Made by a program: the position numbers and the translations under genes | Source of the DNA: Bacteroidota bacterium | Lineage (GTDB): Bacteria; Bacteroidota; Ignavibacteria; Kryptoniales; JAKASW01 | Direction: 5' to 3' | NCBI GenBank assembly: GCA_021789975.1 | Contig: JAJYIT010000005.1 | Coordinates: 1 to 64,000 of the forward strand | DNA: 64,000 nucleotides | The notes under the pieces: model-generated | The model's input: the letters and a program-made list of their open reading frames with translations, nothing else | Databases searched by the model: none | What the model was told of the DNA's origin: nothing | Shown here: in pieces, positions 52,854 through 62,333 of the stretch | Layout of the letters: every line of letters begins with the position of its first letter | How positions within the stretch are numbered: position 1 is the stretch's first letter

Positions 52854-53474
52854 TCACTTTTCATCGGTCCATTCAGGTCCCTGCCGTAGAGCACGCCTTG
52901 CCGGCACGGGAGTCAAATTACTGATCGATTCCAATTTTCTATACCATTCTTCCCCATATTGTCTCACCAGTGCACTTTTGAGAAACTCTATGACACCAGT
53001 GTTTTCATCCTCCCCTTTCTTCACCGCGGGCCTGCACTCCGGAATCTCGTGGTACCTAAGCGAATCTCCACCGAATTTGTTGACCCTAATCGGATAAAGG
53101 TGGCACGAGATCGGCTTCCTGAATGTCGTCTTTCCTTCGTTGAACGCCTTCTCAAGCGCACATTTGGCAATGCCATTCTCCCTGTACACGAAAACACAAT
53201 CTTCATCGTCGATACAAGTGGTTGCGTAGTTGCCCCGCTCGCCCTCAAAGAAGTCTTCTCTTTCAAGCACCAGTTTGTTGACGGTACCCAAGATGGGAAT
53301 GACCTGAGGCAATGCGCTGCGAATTTCTTCGATTTCATCATCAAGCAACGGTGCGCCCCTCCCGCCTGGAAGACTGCAGCACGCCCCCTTGCACTTCAGC
53401 AGATCACAGGAGAATTTTCTGTTTAATAAGTTCCCTTCGATCACCACATTATCTATCACCAATAACTCCCGCAT
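52854..53474 (-). CDS. DUF3109-type Cys-rich protein
   Basis: A 206-aa conserved protein, known widely in Bacteroidota but without assigned function. The N-terminal segment FSCDLLKCKGACCSLPGGRG has four cysteines spaced like a metal-binding cluster. CIDDEDCVFVYRENGIAKCALEKAF, ISCHLYPIRV and IPECRPAV add further cysteines. This set suggests an iron-sulfur or zinc site, as in YkgJ-like cysteine-cluster proteins. It lies 37 bp upstream of rpoN on the same strand and could be cotranscribed. My family name is from recollection of these motifs. Confidence 0.85.
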   Translation of the reverse strand: MRELLVIDNVVIEGNLLNRKFSCDLLKCKGACCSLPGGRGAPLLDDEIEEIRSALPQVIPILGTVNKLVLEREDFFEGERGNYATTCIDDEDCVFVYRENGIAKCALEKAFNEGKTTFRKPISCHLYPIRVNKFGGDSLRYHEIPECRPAVKKGEDENTGVIEFLKSALVRQYGEEWYRKLESISNLTPVPARRALRQGPEWTDEK

Positions 53475-53563
53475 AGCATTTACAAAATAACAACTCGGAT
53501 CTTAACATGAAAGAAACATGGAACATGACGGAGGTGAGAAGATCTGAAAGGTCTTAAGAGAAA

Positions 53564-53950
53564 TCAGGGAGTCGGTTCGAGGAAATCCGTGTTGCGGATC
53601 AACATGAGGATTGAGGAATGACTGAGGATGAAATACTTGTCGCCTTCGTATTCGATCTCCACAGCCTGATCGCGGAGAAAGAGTGCATAGTCGCCGGGCT
53701 CTGCCTGAAGTGGTATGTATTTCACAGGATCTCTCTGAGATGTCGACCAGGGCTCTTGATCAATAAAATTAGGGTTGGCAACGGCGTAGCCGGGTCCCGA
53801 CTGGACAACGACGCCTCCTTGGACTTTCTCTCTGTCTTTGACTCCTGGAGGCAAATACAGACCGTGTTCAGTCCTTTCCTGGTTTTTGTCTGGTGAGATG
53901 AGCACCTTGTCCCCCACAAGCACAATCTTCCTCTTGGCTCTAATCTCCAT
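53564..53950 (-). CDS. Cpn10/GroES-like protein, not adjacent to groEL
   Basis: A 128-aa co-chaperonin-fold protein. The start VLVGDKVLISPDKNQERTEH, then GLYLPPGVKDREKVQGGVVV matches GroES strand order, and the end GDKYFILSHSSILMLIRN resembles the GroES C-terminal segment. It differs from canonical GroES (~97 aa) by an insertion of ~30 residues after VVQSGPGYAV. No groEL accompanies it. Such stand-alone versions occur in Bacteroidota; whether it binds GroEL is unclear because the mobile-loop region is altered. Confidence 0.82.
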   Translation of the reverse strand: MEIRAKRKIVLVGDKVLISPDKNQERTEHGLYLPPGVKDREKVQGGVVVQSGPGYAVANPNFIDQEPWSTSQRDPVKYIPLQAEPGDYALFLRDQAVEIEYEGDKYFILSHSSILMLIRNTDFLEPTP

Positions 53951-54283
53951 TGAAATCGTATCAATATAACAGATTCAGGCACATAATCTCATGACCGCCG
54001 GTTTGAATTTTCGGCACAAATCATATAGAATAAGGTCGTGCTTTGCTCAACATCCCAATAACTAAACGTACCCGAAAGGATCCTTTTCCCAAAAGGGATG
54101 GAAACTGTGTAGAAAGCATAGGATGATGATTGAGATAATAGGCGTGAAAGCTATGAAAGAAGGGTAAAAGGGACAAGATGGAACATAGAAGACGCATCAT
54201 TCCGTAGCAACTGTTCACACCCCTTTCTAAGTGCTGCAACTTAGGCGATCCACGCCCGGATCGGTGAGTAGTGGAACCTTAGG
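53951..54283. other. Intergenic stretch
   Basis: About 330 bp without a gene between the Cpn10-like gene and the thioesterase gene. A 72-codon minus-strand frame at 54021-54239 has no protein-like features. No hairpin or promoter stands out. Confidence 0.5.
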
Positions 54284-55024
54284 CTACCAACTCACTTTAG
54301 CCCTGCAGAGCTCCACCCCATCATTTTCCCGAATTGACTCGCAATAGAAGTAATCCCCTTGGTTTGAAGTGGAAACTATAACCTTATCCCCTACCTGCGC
54401 TTCCGACAGGAAATTTATCTCGAGGGAGCGAATGTCTTTCTCTTCCAGAACACTCCGCGGAAAGCTGTCCAATATCCATTTTACATATTGCGAGGAGTTC
54501 ACGTGGTTGTTCACGTCAATATCTGAATACCTGACGATATGTTCAAAGTCCGTCCTGCTCGTCTCAGTAAGCTCAAGCTTCTCCAATCTCACATCAAGCT
54601 CATGCTTGTCCTTTTGAACCGGGAAATCACTATGCAAGAGATCTATTCTCTGGATACGAGACGTTTTTCTGTCGATCACGAGCCACGCGGACGTAGCCGA
54701 GACAAGTTTTTCTTCAGAATCGGAATGAATTACAAAATCTCTCAAGCCGAATAGTCTATCTGTTCCCCTGCTCCATGTCTCCACATTTATTTCGTCGTCC
54801 CACTTTGGAAACGCGTGGAATGCCGAGAAGAACCTCGAGAGCACCCACAGTTGTCCTTCCTTCCGAAGAGCATCGTAGCTGAACTCGGAATTATTCGCGT
54901 GTGCCCATGCGCTGTCTAACATGAAAGACAGTAGAACATCCGCCCTGGCCCGACCCTTCTGATCCACTTCATATGAGTGAAGTCGGAAAGCTCGACGAAG
55001 GACGGGCGGTACCGAATTATTCAT
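54284..55024 (-). CDS. Acyl-ACP thioesterase (Fat family)
   Basis: Hydrolyses acyl-acyl carrier protein to free fatty acid, in the cytoplasm. A double hot-dog protein of 246 aa. The first domain includes ADVLLSFMLDSAWAHANNSEF and LWVLSRFFSAFHAFPKWDDE. The second carries VRYSDIDVNNHVNSSQYVKWILD, the diagnostic D-x-N-x-H-V-N motif of plant FatA/FatB and their bacterial homologs. ATG 55024 was chosen over an upstream in-frame TTG at 55039; neither has a strong ribosome binding site. Confidence 0.92.
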   Translation of the reverse strand: MNNSVPPVLRRAFRLHSYEVDQKGRARADVLLSFMLDSAWAHANNSEFSYDALRKEGQLWVLSRFFSAFHAFPKWDDEINVETWSRGTDRLFGLRDFVIHSDSEEKLVSATSAWLVIDRKTSRIQRIDLLHSDFPVQKDKHELDVRLEKLELTETSRTDFEHIVRYSDIDVNNHVNSSQYVKWILDSFPRSVLEEKDIRSLEINFLSEAQVGDKVIVSTSNQGDYFYCESIRENDGVELCRAKVSW

Positions 55025-55128
55025 TGCAGCTTGCAGCAAAGAGGTTACATTTCATGGTACACTCCATCAGTCGGGAAGGATGTCCCAAACCGTCACCACA
55101 TTATCATTGTTGCGTTTCAACTTCAACA

Positions 55129-55682
55129 CTATTTGCGGGGTTTCTTTCGGGGATTATATTTCATTTTAGTTTCACCGACTCTGAACCCGATCGGGTTCTT
55201 CGGCTTGTCGATGCGTCGGAATAGCTCACGCATTGCTTCGAAGACACCTTTGAACTGTCCATCGTACTTCACTTCCAGTGCATCGATGCGTCTCGACAAA
55301 TCAGCGTTCACCACCATCAATTCCCGCAAGTGTATGAAAGCACGGACCACTTCAACACTAACATGGATTGCCCGCCGACTTTTGAGGACGTTTGCAAGCA
55401 TGATCGCCCCGTGCTCGGTGAATGCATAAGGAAGGTTAGAGAGTACTTGATATTCTTGAGGTGGTCGCAATTTGCGACCACCTCGGATTTCTCCTCAGGC
55501 GTTAGCTGAAACATGAAATCAGGTGGAAACCGATCTGCGTTCCCCTTCACCTGTTCATTCAGCCGTTTCGTTGATACGCCGTACAGATGCGCAAGATCGG
55601 CATCAACCATTACCTTACTTCCACGGATAACCAGAATTCGTTTTTCGATCTGGTATCCCAGTTTCAAAGTTTTCCCTGACAT
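55129..55682 (-). pseudogene. ORF6N (KilA-N-type) domain protein, frameshifted
   Basis: The first part (from ATG 55682) is an ORF6N domain: IEKRILVIRGSKVMVDADLA, LYGVSTKRLNEQVKGNADRF and PPDFMFQLTPEEKSE. Near 55455 the frame is lost after CDHLKNIKYS. The expected continuation SNLPYAFTEHGAIMLANVLK, then SRRAIHVSVEVVRAFIHLRE is in a different frame, consistent with loss of one base in the CTCTCT run. The rest is a coiled-coil-like tail ending in a basic PRKKPRK. Proteins of this type are DNA-binding and often found on phages or mobile elements. It may be a real pseudogene or a sequencing slip. Confidence 0.85.
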
Positions 55683-55778
55683 TATGGTTCGATCCTTTCC
55701 GACAGCAGTTGTCTAAATGGACATAACCTGTCAGGTAATTTAGTTCAACAACTGCCCTAATCATATCGGAAAATCGAA

Positions 55779-55799
55779 GGCGGTCGATTGCCGACCGCC
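55779..55799. repeat. Hairpin GGCGGTCG-N5-CGACCGCC
   Basis: A perfect 8-bp GC-rich stem between the frameshifted ORF6N gene and the M16 protease gene. It lies downstream of the M16 stop when read on the minus strand and could be a terminator without a T-run. Confidence 0.45.
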
Positions 55800-55884
55800 C
55801 GGGATCTGACTCGTACAATTCAAGCTTCCCGTGGGCAACACACCGTGCTTGGCTGCATGAAGCGTCGCCATGGTAAGCTTTCTT

Positions 55885-58626
55885 CTACTTCGGACTCGGT
55901 CCCTCGGTCACTTCTACGAAGTCAACAGGACGGATCCATTTCGCAAAAGCGGCTCTGACATCCTTCGCATTCAACTTTAAATATTTCCTGGCCGCTATTA
56001 TCGGTTCGTCGAGTGGACGGCCATTGATTGCTCGTCCGAGCAATCCGTATGCAATGCTGTTCTCGCTCGATTCAGAGAGGGGGATCTCGCGCAGAAGCAG
56101 CCCCTTTGCCTGCGTCAGTTCCTTGGGGGCCACGTCTTTCTCCTGCATTTGCTTCAAATCACGAATAATTATGACATGGGCTTTCGTTACGTTTCCAGGA
56201 TCACATGCGTATCTAATATCGTACTGTCCCCGAGTTTTGTTAACATCGACACTGGCGCCGACATAGTAGACCAGTCCGGTATTCTCACGGAGATCCCGGT
56301 AGAATCTTGTGGCGTAGAACGCTCCGCCGAGGACATGGTTTCCCAATTGAAGAGCATAATAATCGGGATTTGACCTGGTCATTCCGATCTCCTCCGAAAG
56401 GAATACTTTGTCCTGAACCCGGCTCACATCAGGGACTTCTGCGATCGACGGTTTGTTGAGCGGGACTGGAGATAATTCCGTCGGTGGTTTCGGCCCTGAT
56501 GCTTTCCATCCCTTGAAGGCATCCCATATAACTTTTTTCGCGAATGCCGGATTTACGTCGCCGATAACTACGATGGTCGTCATGTCCGGCCTGAACACTT
56601 TGTTATAATAAGCCTTCTCATCCTGAAGGGTAAGCGAATTGACGGATGTAGGTGTGGTCTGTCGCAATACAGGATCGTTTTTCGGAAGAAGACGCGAATT
56701 CAAAGCACGCGTGGTGAGGTAATCCGGGCTCTCAAGCTGTCCCGCAACAGTAGCAGATGTTTGACGCTGCAGTATCTTGAATGCACCTTCAGGCAGCGCA
56801 GGATGCAACTCGTTATCGGCAAGGAGTTCGACTCCCTTCTGAAAATTACTCGCGAGCAGTCGCAAAGAAAAGCTTGTTCCTCCAGATTCGTCGGCACCGA
56901 TATCGTCGAGCGCTTTCTGGAACGCGACTCTATCCAGAGTTGTGGAGCCATACTCAAACAACTGGTCGAGGATATCCCCCGCGCCATCCTGTCCCTTTGG
57001 CTGTTCCAATTGGGGATTGTTCTTTACGCCGCCTATTACGGTAATTGTGTTGCTTATGGATTCAGGCTGTACTATCAGCTTGATGCCGTTCGGCAAAATT
57101 GACACCGTCGGTTTGATAGTCGAGTGGGGAACGGACAGCTTACCAACCGCGACCTCTGCCCAGGGAGGCAATTTGACGGCTCTCGTTTTGCTCGGAGCGA
57201 ATGATTCCGCTCCTCCAAACCCGTGGGAAGAGATCGGCTTCCCCGATACCTGGGGAGTCAGAACAGCAACTATAGAATGTTGAGGAAGCAAATATTCCCT
57301 AGCTACTCGGTCAACGTCAGCGGTCGTCACCTTCTCGATCATCTTTAGATCATCATTCGGCGAGTTTCTTCCCTCAACCGCTACGGCATCCGACCATGCC
57401 TGTGCAAGACCCGATACCGAATTCTTTTCAAACTGCGCGTCGGAGATTTGATGTCGCTTCGAGGCTTCAACGAGATCCGATGGTACACCCGTCTTGACTT
57501 CTTCACTCAAGATGTTACCGATTTCTGATGTGAGTTGATCCGTGTTATATCCCTTTGGGAAAGCCGCAATAGCGAAACCAAGTCCCGACTTCGGTAATGG
57601 ATCATACTCGAACCCTGCGAACAATGCCTTCCCTTGAGGCACCAGACCGTACAACTTTCCCCGCCTGTTGCTAAGCACGTCTGAAAGAACCTGACAGGCA
57701 GCATAGTCCGGACTGTTGGTGCCCGGCATCCTGTAGGCTAGGACTGCCAAACCGTAAGGAAGATCTGTTGTGGAGTGGATTGTATCGGATTTCACCTTCT
57801 CAAAATTAAAATCGGGTCGAGATGGAATCTTGCCCGACGGAATATCTCCGAAGAGGCTCATGACTTCACTGAGAGCTGTCTGCGGGTTGACATCTCCGAC
57901 TATGATAAGGACTGCATTGTTCGGCACATACCACGTTTCGTGAAAATTGCGAAGCATCTTCGCCGGAGTAGCGTTGAAAGAAGGTCGAGTCCCGAGAGCG
58001 TCGTGGGCATACGGCGTCCCGTCGAACATCGCCGAAAGCAATTTTGTGTAAAGCACATACTCAGGGCTGGAAAGATCCTGAGCAACTTCCTGTTCTATTG
58101 CACCGCGCTCTTTGCTCCAGAGGCTGTCGGTACAGAGAATCGACCGCATCCGAATCGATTCGACATGTAGTGCCACGTCGAGATCGCTTGCGGGGATCGT
58201 GAAAAAGAACTGGGTAACCATTTGTTGTGTGTCGGCGTCGAAGTCCCCGCCCATAGCGGCAGTTATGTCCGCCAGTTGGTTCGCATTCATGCCCGGGCTA
58301 CCGCGAAACATCATGTGTTCCAGGGCATGTGCGGTGCCTGGGAATCCCTTCGGTGCCTCGTCAGAACCGACAAGGTAGTTGATTTCGGTGGTGACGACAG
58401 GAGCCAGAGGATTCCTGACTATCACGACCCTGAGCCCGTTCTTCAGTGTGGCTCGCAAAACGCTTTCATTGTTCGGTCCGATCTCACGCGTGATCTTTGC
58501 ATAGCCGGAAACCGGTAAAACCGATACTGCAGCCAGCAGGAAACCGGAAAGCAATAGAAAGATTGACTTTGTCCGTCGAATTGACAACCCGAAAAGACAG
58601 CCCCTGAAAAAGGAATCACTCGACAT
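55885..58626 (-). CDS. Two-domain M16 (insulinase/pitrilysin-type) zinc protease
   Basis: A 913-aa exported metalloprotease of the M16 clan. A hydrophobic N-terminal segment (SIFLLLSGFLLAAVSVLPV) indicates a signal peptide or anchor. The inverted zinc motif H100-A-L-E103-H104 (TAHALEHMMFRG), with the downstream Glu in ERGAIEQEVAQD, makes the first half catalytic. The second half (from about 480, IKLIVQPESISNTITVIGGV) is a degenerate M16 repeat with IVVIGDVNPAFAKKVIWDAF, as is usual for non-catalytic partners fused in tandem. It probably degrades peptides in the periplasm. It is flanked by unrelated genes. Confidence 0.92.
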   Translation of the reverse strand: MSSDSFFRGCLFGLSIRRTKSIFLLLSGFLLAAVSVLPVSGYAKITREIGPNNESVLRATLKNGLRVVIVRNPLAPVVTTEINYLVGSDEAPKGFPGTAHALEHMMFRGSPGMNANQLADITAAMGGDFDADTQQMVTQFFFTIPASDLDVALHVESIRMRSILCTDSLWSKERGAIEQEVAQDLSSPEYVLYTKLLSAMFDGTPYAHDALGTRPSFNATPAKMLRNFHETWYVPNNAVLIIVGDVNPQTALSEVMSLFGDIPSGKIPSRPDFNFEKVKSDTIHSTTDLPYGLAVLAYRMPGTNSPDYAACQVLSDVLSNRRGKLYGLVPQGKALFAGFEYDPLPKSGLGFAIAAFPKGYNTDQLTSEIGNILSEEVKTGVPSDLVEASKRHQISDAQFEKNSVSGLAQAWSDAVAVEGRNSPNDDLKMIEKVTTADVDRVAREYLLPQHSIVAVLTPQVSGKPISSHGFGGAESFAPSKTRAVKLPPWAEVAVGKLSVPHSTIKPTVSILPNGIKLIVQPESISNTITVIGGVKNNPQLEQPKGQDGAGDILDQLFEYGSTTLDRVAFQKALDDIGADESGGTSFSLRLLASNFQKGVELLADNELHPALPEGAFKILQRQTSATVAGQLESPDYLTTRALNSRLLPKNDPVLRQTTPTSVNSLTLQDEKAYYNKVFRPDMTTIVVIGDVNPAFAKKVIWDAFKGWKASGPKPPTELSPVPLNKPSIAEVPDVSRVQDKVFLSEEIGMTRSNPDYYALQLGNHVLGGAFYATRFYRDLRENTGLVYYVGASVDVNKTRGQYDIRYACDPGNVTKAHVIIIRDLKQMQEKDVAPKELTQAKGLLLREIPLSESSENSIAYGLLGRAINGRPLDEPIIAARKYLKLNAKDVRAAFAKWIRPVDFVEVTEGPSPK

Positions 58627-58875
58627 TTTCCGCTCCTATACTTAGGTTGGTGGTGGTTCTTAACTTATGATTATCGTGCCATGATAGCTCAAGGTCGAAT
58701 TCATTTTAACTATTCGAACGGACATTTCATAGGCACCAGATTCTCCATTCGATTCGTCCGTTGGCAGGCGCGCTGCTGAAAAGGACTAATTATCGTACCC
58801 GTGTGCCGCGCAAAAAACAGATTGTCGGGACAAGAATCGCCCAAGGCAGAAGGCGGGTGAGAATGCGATCCTGGA

Positions 58876-59377
58876 ATGGAAAATTTTGAAAATCTCAATC
58901 GGGAAGAACTAGTCGGACTTGCGAAAATGTTTGCTAAGAATTGGCTGGCACATGATGGAAGATGGTTTCTCGCTGTCGAACAGAAGTATGGGATGGATGC
59001 GGCAATCGAGCTTGACGCGGCATCGTGGGAAAGATTCGCGGCAGCAGAAGCGAATAGAATCAAAAAGGGACTTCAGCTTCCGGAGAAGAGCGGCTTGCAG
59101 GGGCTGGCAAAAGCACTGCAATACAAGATATATGCAGCTATAAGCGGAGTTCTTGGATGATGGTACGCTTCTCTTCAAGATGATTGAATGTCGCGTCCAG
59201 GCTGCGCGGAAACGGAAAAACCTGCTGCCTTTTCCATGCAAGCCGGTTGGACTCGTCGAGTTCGGCAAGTTCGCCAAGACCATAGATCCGAGGATCAAGA
59301 CATCCGTGGTTCTTTGTCCACCCGATGCGGTGACGGACTTCTATTGCGGCTGGAAATTCACGCTCGAGGCTCCCTGA
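58876..59377 (+). pseudogene. DUF6125-like protein, frameshifted
   Basis: The first frame (58876-59160) encodes ELVGLAKMFAKNWLAHDGRW, then FLAVEQKYGMDAAIELDAAS and WERFAAAEANRIKK before a TGA. A second frame (from about 59153) continues with the conserved Cys-containing end: DDGTLLFKMIECRVQAARKR, PFPCKPVGLVEFGKFAKTID, then TSVVLCPPDAVTDFYCGW. Together they match the layout of a ~200-aa cytosolic family I remember as DUF6125, but several residues expected between the two halves are missing. It is therefore a short deletion with frameshift, and probably a pseudogene. Function of the family is unknown to me. Confidence 0.75.
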
Positions 59378-59409
59378 GGAATCAGGGCAGTTACTTCGAA
59401 GCAACTCTA

Positions 59410-60999
59410 TTATCGAGATCGACCGTTGTGACGTTCGCCGCCACTTCTTTGATGCTGCCCTTGCTGACGATTCCCACCCTGGCGGTGAAATCGTTTATTC
59501 GGCTTGCTCTTCGGCGGAAGGGGAAACTTTGGTTCGGGCAGCGGCGTCAGTAGATCATCTTCGGGATAACTTGAAGGCACCTCCTCACCGAGAAATTTCT
59601 TTATCGCAGGTATGAAGTACGCATCCGTCTCACTAGCAAAACTTATCGAGGTACCCAGTGCGCCTGCTCTGCCGGTCCGACCGATCCTGTGAACATAGTC
59701 TTCAGGGTTTTCAGGCAGAGTGTAGTTCACGACGTGACTGATACCCTCAACATGCAGACCGCGGGCAGCAACATCAGTAGCAACCAGGACCTTGATGTTG
59801 CCGGAGCGGAAGCTCTCCAGGCGCTTGATTCGTCGAAGCTGCTCTACGTCTCCCGACAGCAGTGCGCAGTTTATTCCGTGAGATGTCAGCCGATCCTTCA
59901 AGTCTCTCGCTTCATCTTTGCGGTTCGTGAAAACAAGCACGCGGTCAAGACCACGGTTGGTCACCAGATTAAAGAGGATTTTGAATTTCTCGGAATCTGT
60001 AGTAAGGTAAAATACCTGCTTGATAGTTTTCACGACCACCTGTTCGGGTTCTATCTCCACTATGTTCGGCTCCGTGGTCCATCGCGCAGCGAGCCTGTTG
60101 ACTTCGGGCGTCAGTGTTGCACTGAAAAGCATCGTCTGCCTGTTCGCTTTCGGGGGAGTGCTCTCAATTATCCTCCGCACGTCCGGGATGAATCCCATGT
60201 CCAGCATACGATCCGCCTCGTCGATGACGAGTATCTCAACTTTGTCGAGCCTGATGTTTCCCTGCTTTTTGAAATCGAGGAGCCTCCCCGGCGTCGCAAC
60301 CACGATATCGACCTTCTCACCGGAAAGGGTTTCTCTCTGCTCCCTGTATTCCATGCCCCCAAGGACTGCGAGGACCTTAAGGTCGGTGTATTTCGTCAGA
60401 GAGTCGGCGTCCTTCTTTATCTGGAGTGCAAGTTCCCTTGTGGGTGCCAGTATTAGAACGCGAGGAGCTTTGCGGTTTGGCTGTTTGAGCGGCAACTTCA
60501 AAAGCCTCGTCAGGATGGCAACCAGAAACGCGGCGGTCTTTCCTGTACCTGTCTGTGCTCGCCCGGCGGCATCGAGCCCTTCCAGTAACTTCGGCAGTAT
60601 TGCTGCCTGGATCGGAGTGCAGTACTCGAAATTAAGATCTGCAATTGCATGCATTACATCCGGATGAATCTCAAAATCATGGAACCTTGATTTTCCCTCT
60701 GCCGGTGGTACCACGTATGCCGAGACGCTCCACGCCGCTTTCGGGCGCTCGGCCACCTTAGTTTTCTCTACCGGGCGGCGCGGATCGTTGTGCGGTTTCC
60801 GTTCCGACCTTGGGTTTCTCTGACCTTGTGGCTGACCGCCCTGACGGTTCTGCCTCTGGTTTTGGCTCCCTCTCTGATCTGTCTGCTGATGAGATTTACT
60901 CTTGTCGCTGCTCTGCGGAGGTACACTCACCTCAATCTTCTTTATGTCGGTCTGTTCTTTTGAACGGCCGAAAAGCTTCTTTATTAGATTTCTTAGCAA
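59410..60999 (-). CDS. DEAD-box RNA helicase (RhlE/RhlB-like)
   Basis: ATP-dependent RNA helicase, 529 aa, likely in RNA decay or ribosome assembly. TTG start at 60999 follows GGGAG. The N-terminal ~95 residues are a basic, Gln/Arg-rich low-complexity tail. The core has the Q motif (EYCTPIQAAILP), motif I AQTGTGKT, Ia PTRELALQ, DEAD box VIDEADRMLD, SAT (LFSATL), motif V ATDVAARGLHVEG and motif VI HRIGRTGRAG. The C-terminus is again basic and Gly/Gln-rich, suiting RNA binding. Confidence 0.95.
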   Translation of the reverse strand: MLRNLIKKLFGRSKEQTDIKKIEVSVPPQSSDKSKSHQQTDQRGSQNQRQNRQGGQPQGQRNPRSERKPHNDPRRPVEKTKVAERPKAAWSVSAYVVPPAEGKSRFHDFEIHPDVMHAIADLNFEYCTPIQAAILPKLLEGLDAAGRAQTGTGKTAAFLVAILTRLLKLPLKQPNRKAPRVLILAPTRELALQIKKDADSLTKYTDLKVLAVLGGMEYREQRETLSGEKVDIVVATPGRLLDFKKQGNIRLDKVEILVIDEADRMLDMGFIPDVRRIIESTPPKANRQTMLFSATLTPEVNRLAARWTTEPNIVEIEPEQVVVKTIKQVFYLTTDSEKFKILFNLVTNRGLDRVLVFTNRKDEARDLKDRLTSHGINCALLSGDVEQLRRIKRLESFRSGNIKVLVATDVAARGLHVEGISHVVNYTLPENPEDYVHRIGRTGRAGALGTSISFASETDAYFIPAIKKFLGEEVPSSYPEDDLLTPLPEPKFPLPPKSKPNKRFHRQGGNRQQGQHQRSGGERHNGRSR

Positions 61000-61069
61000 A
61001 TTACTCCCACCACTTCATTTTGTTATGTAGATTCGATAACTGTTGATCAACTTCATGGGCCCGTCGATA

Positions 61070-62197
61070 CTACTCCACTATGACTGCCTCCCTCTCTAAT
61101 TTAATTCCGAACTTTTTAAGAACTTTCGCTTCAATCTCTGAAGCAAGTCCTAGTAGATCGGCTGATGTACCACCAAAGTTAACCAGCGCCAGGGCGTGAT
61201 TTGCGGAAATTCCCACTCGACCGAAACGATATCCCTTATGATAGCCCGCCTTCTCAACGAGCCAACCGGCAGGAATCTTCCTGCCATTTCCGTTGCCGAA
61301 TGTCGGAGGCACACCCATACCCAGGTCATTCACCTTAGAAAGAAAACCTGCGTACTGACAATCGTCGAGAACAGGATTCACGAAAAATGAGCCGACAGAG
61401 CGCGAGTTGGTATCATAAGGATCTATCACCATTGATTTCTTCTTTCGGAGTGTCATCACAGCTTCCCTCACCGCTCCAAGAGTCGTCTGATCGTGTCCCG
61501 TTCCTGCACGCCGAAGTGCGGCGTTTCGGCGCTCAGGGGTGCTCTGTGTTCCGTCTTCAGTTTTTCCCAGCAGATCCTTCAGCTCTTTATATTTAACACT
61601 CGGCTCCCCATCTCTCTTCAATCTGAAACTCACTTCGACAACGATATACCTATCCTTGTCTTCACGTTTGAACCTGCTGGAACGGTAACCGAATTTGCAG
61701 TCTGAGGAGTTGAAGTCAATCAGTTCGAGAGAGCTTCTTTCCAGGACCTTTACCGAGGTGATCGTTTCTCTTACTTCCTGTCCGTACGCCCCGACATCCT
61801 GTATCGGAGTCGCACCGACTGTACCCGGAATTCCCGAAAGGCATTCGATGCCTGCGAGAGATTTATCAACTGACAACTTGACAAAATCATCCCAGATCTC
61901 ACCCGCCTGAGCCGTTACAACTACGCAGTCTCCATCCTCGACGAAGCTAATCCCTTTCAGACTCACTCTGAGCACCAGGCCGTCGAACCCGTGATCTGAA
62001 AATACCACGTTGCTCCCGCCGCCGAGCACCATTATCGGATCACCGATAGTCTGAAAGAAATTGATGGCAGAGATGATTTCATCGATAGAGCGACAGTCAA
62101 CGAAATGACGGGCATTACCTCCAAGATGAATCGTGGTAAGATCCGCGAGGAGAACGTCGGTCCTGAATTCCGCCAATTTGTCGGGCGCCACTTTCAT
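61070..62197 (-). CDS. murB: UDP-N-acetylmuramate dehydrogenase MurB
   Basis: FAD-dependent reduction of UDP-GlcNAc-enolpyruvate to UDP-MurNAc in peptidoglycan synthesis. The open frame extends to 62509, but homology starts at the ATG 62197 (MKVAPDKLAEFRTDVLLADL), giving 375 aa. FAD-binding features are TTIHLGGNARHFVDC and MVLGGGSNVVFSDHG; GIECLSGIPGTVGATPIQDV and GAYGQEV match the phosphate-binding region; SRSVGSFFVNPVL carries the catalytic Ser. The domain layout is that of the longer E. coli-like type. It is divergent from the PorV-like genes. Confidence 0.95.
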   Translation of the reverse strand: MKVAPDKLAEFRTDVLLADLTTIHLGGNARHFVDCRSIDEIISAINFFQTIGDPIMVLGGGSNVVFSDHGFDGLVLRVSLKGISFVEDGDCVVVTAQAGEIWDDFVKLSVDKSLAGIECLSGIPGTVGATPIQDVGAYGQEVRETITSVKVLERSSLELIDFNSSDCKFGYRSSRFKREDKDRYIVVEVSFRLKRDGEPSVKYKELKDLLGKTEDGTQSTPERRNAALRRAGTGHDQTTLGAVREAVMTLRKKKSMVIDPYDTNSRSVGSFFVNPVLDDCQYAGFLSKVNDLGMGVPPTFGNGNGRKIPAGWLVEKAGYHKGYRFGRVGISANHALALVNFGGTSADLLGLASEIEAKVLKKFGIKLEREAVIVE

Positions 62198-62333
62198 GCA
62201 CTTAAAGATAAGGAAGTTAGAGGAGATAATTAGGCCTTGATCTGCGGTGCCAGACAGGCTCCCAGAGCGGCCTTGGCAAACATGACTGCCAAGCATATTA
62301 TCAACCAGGATAACAAAGAACGAGGTCCTGAAA

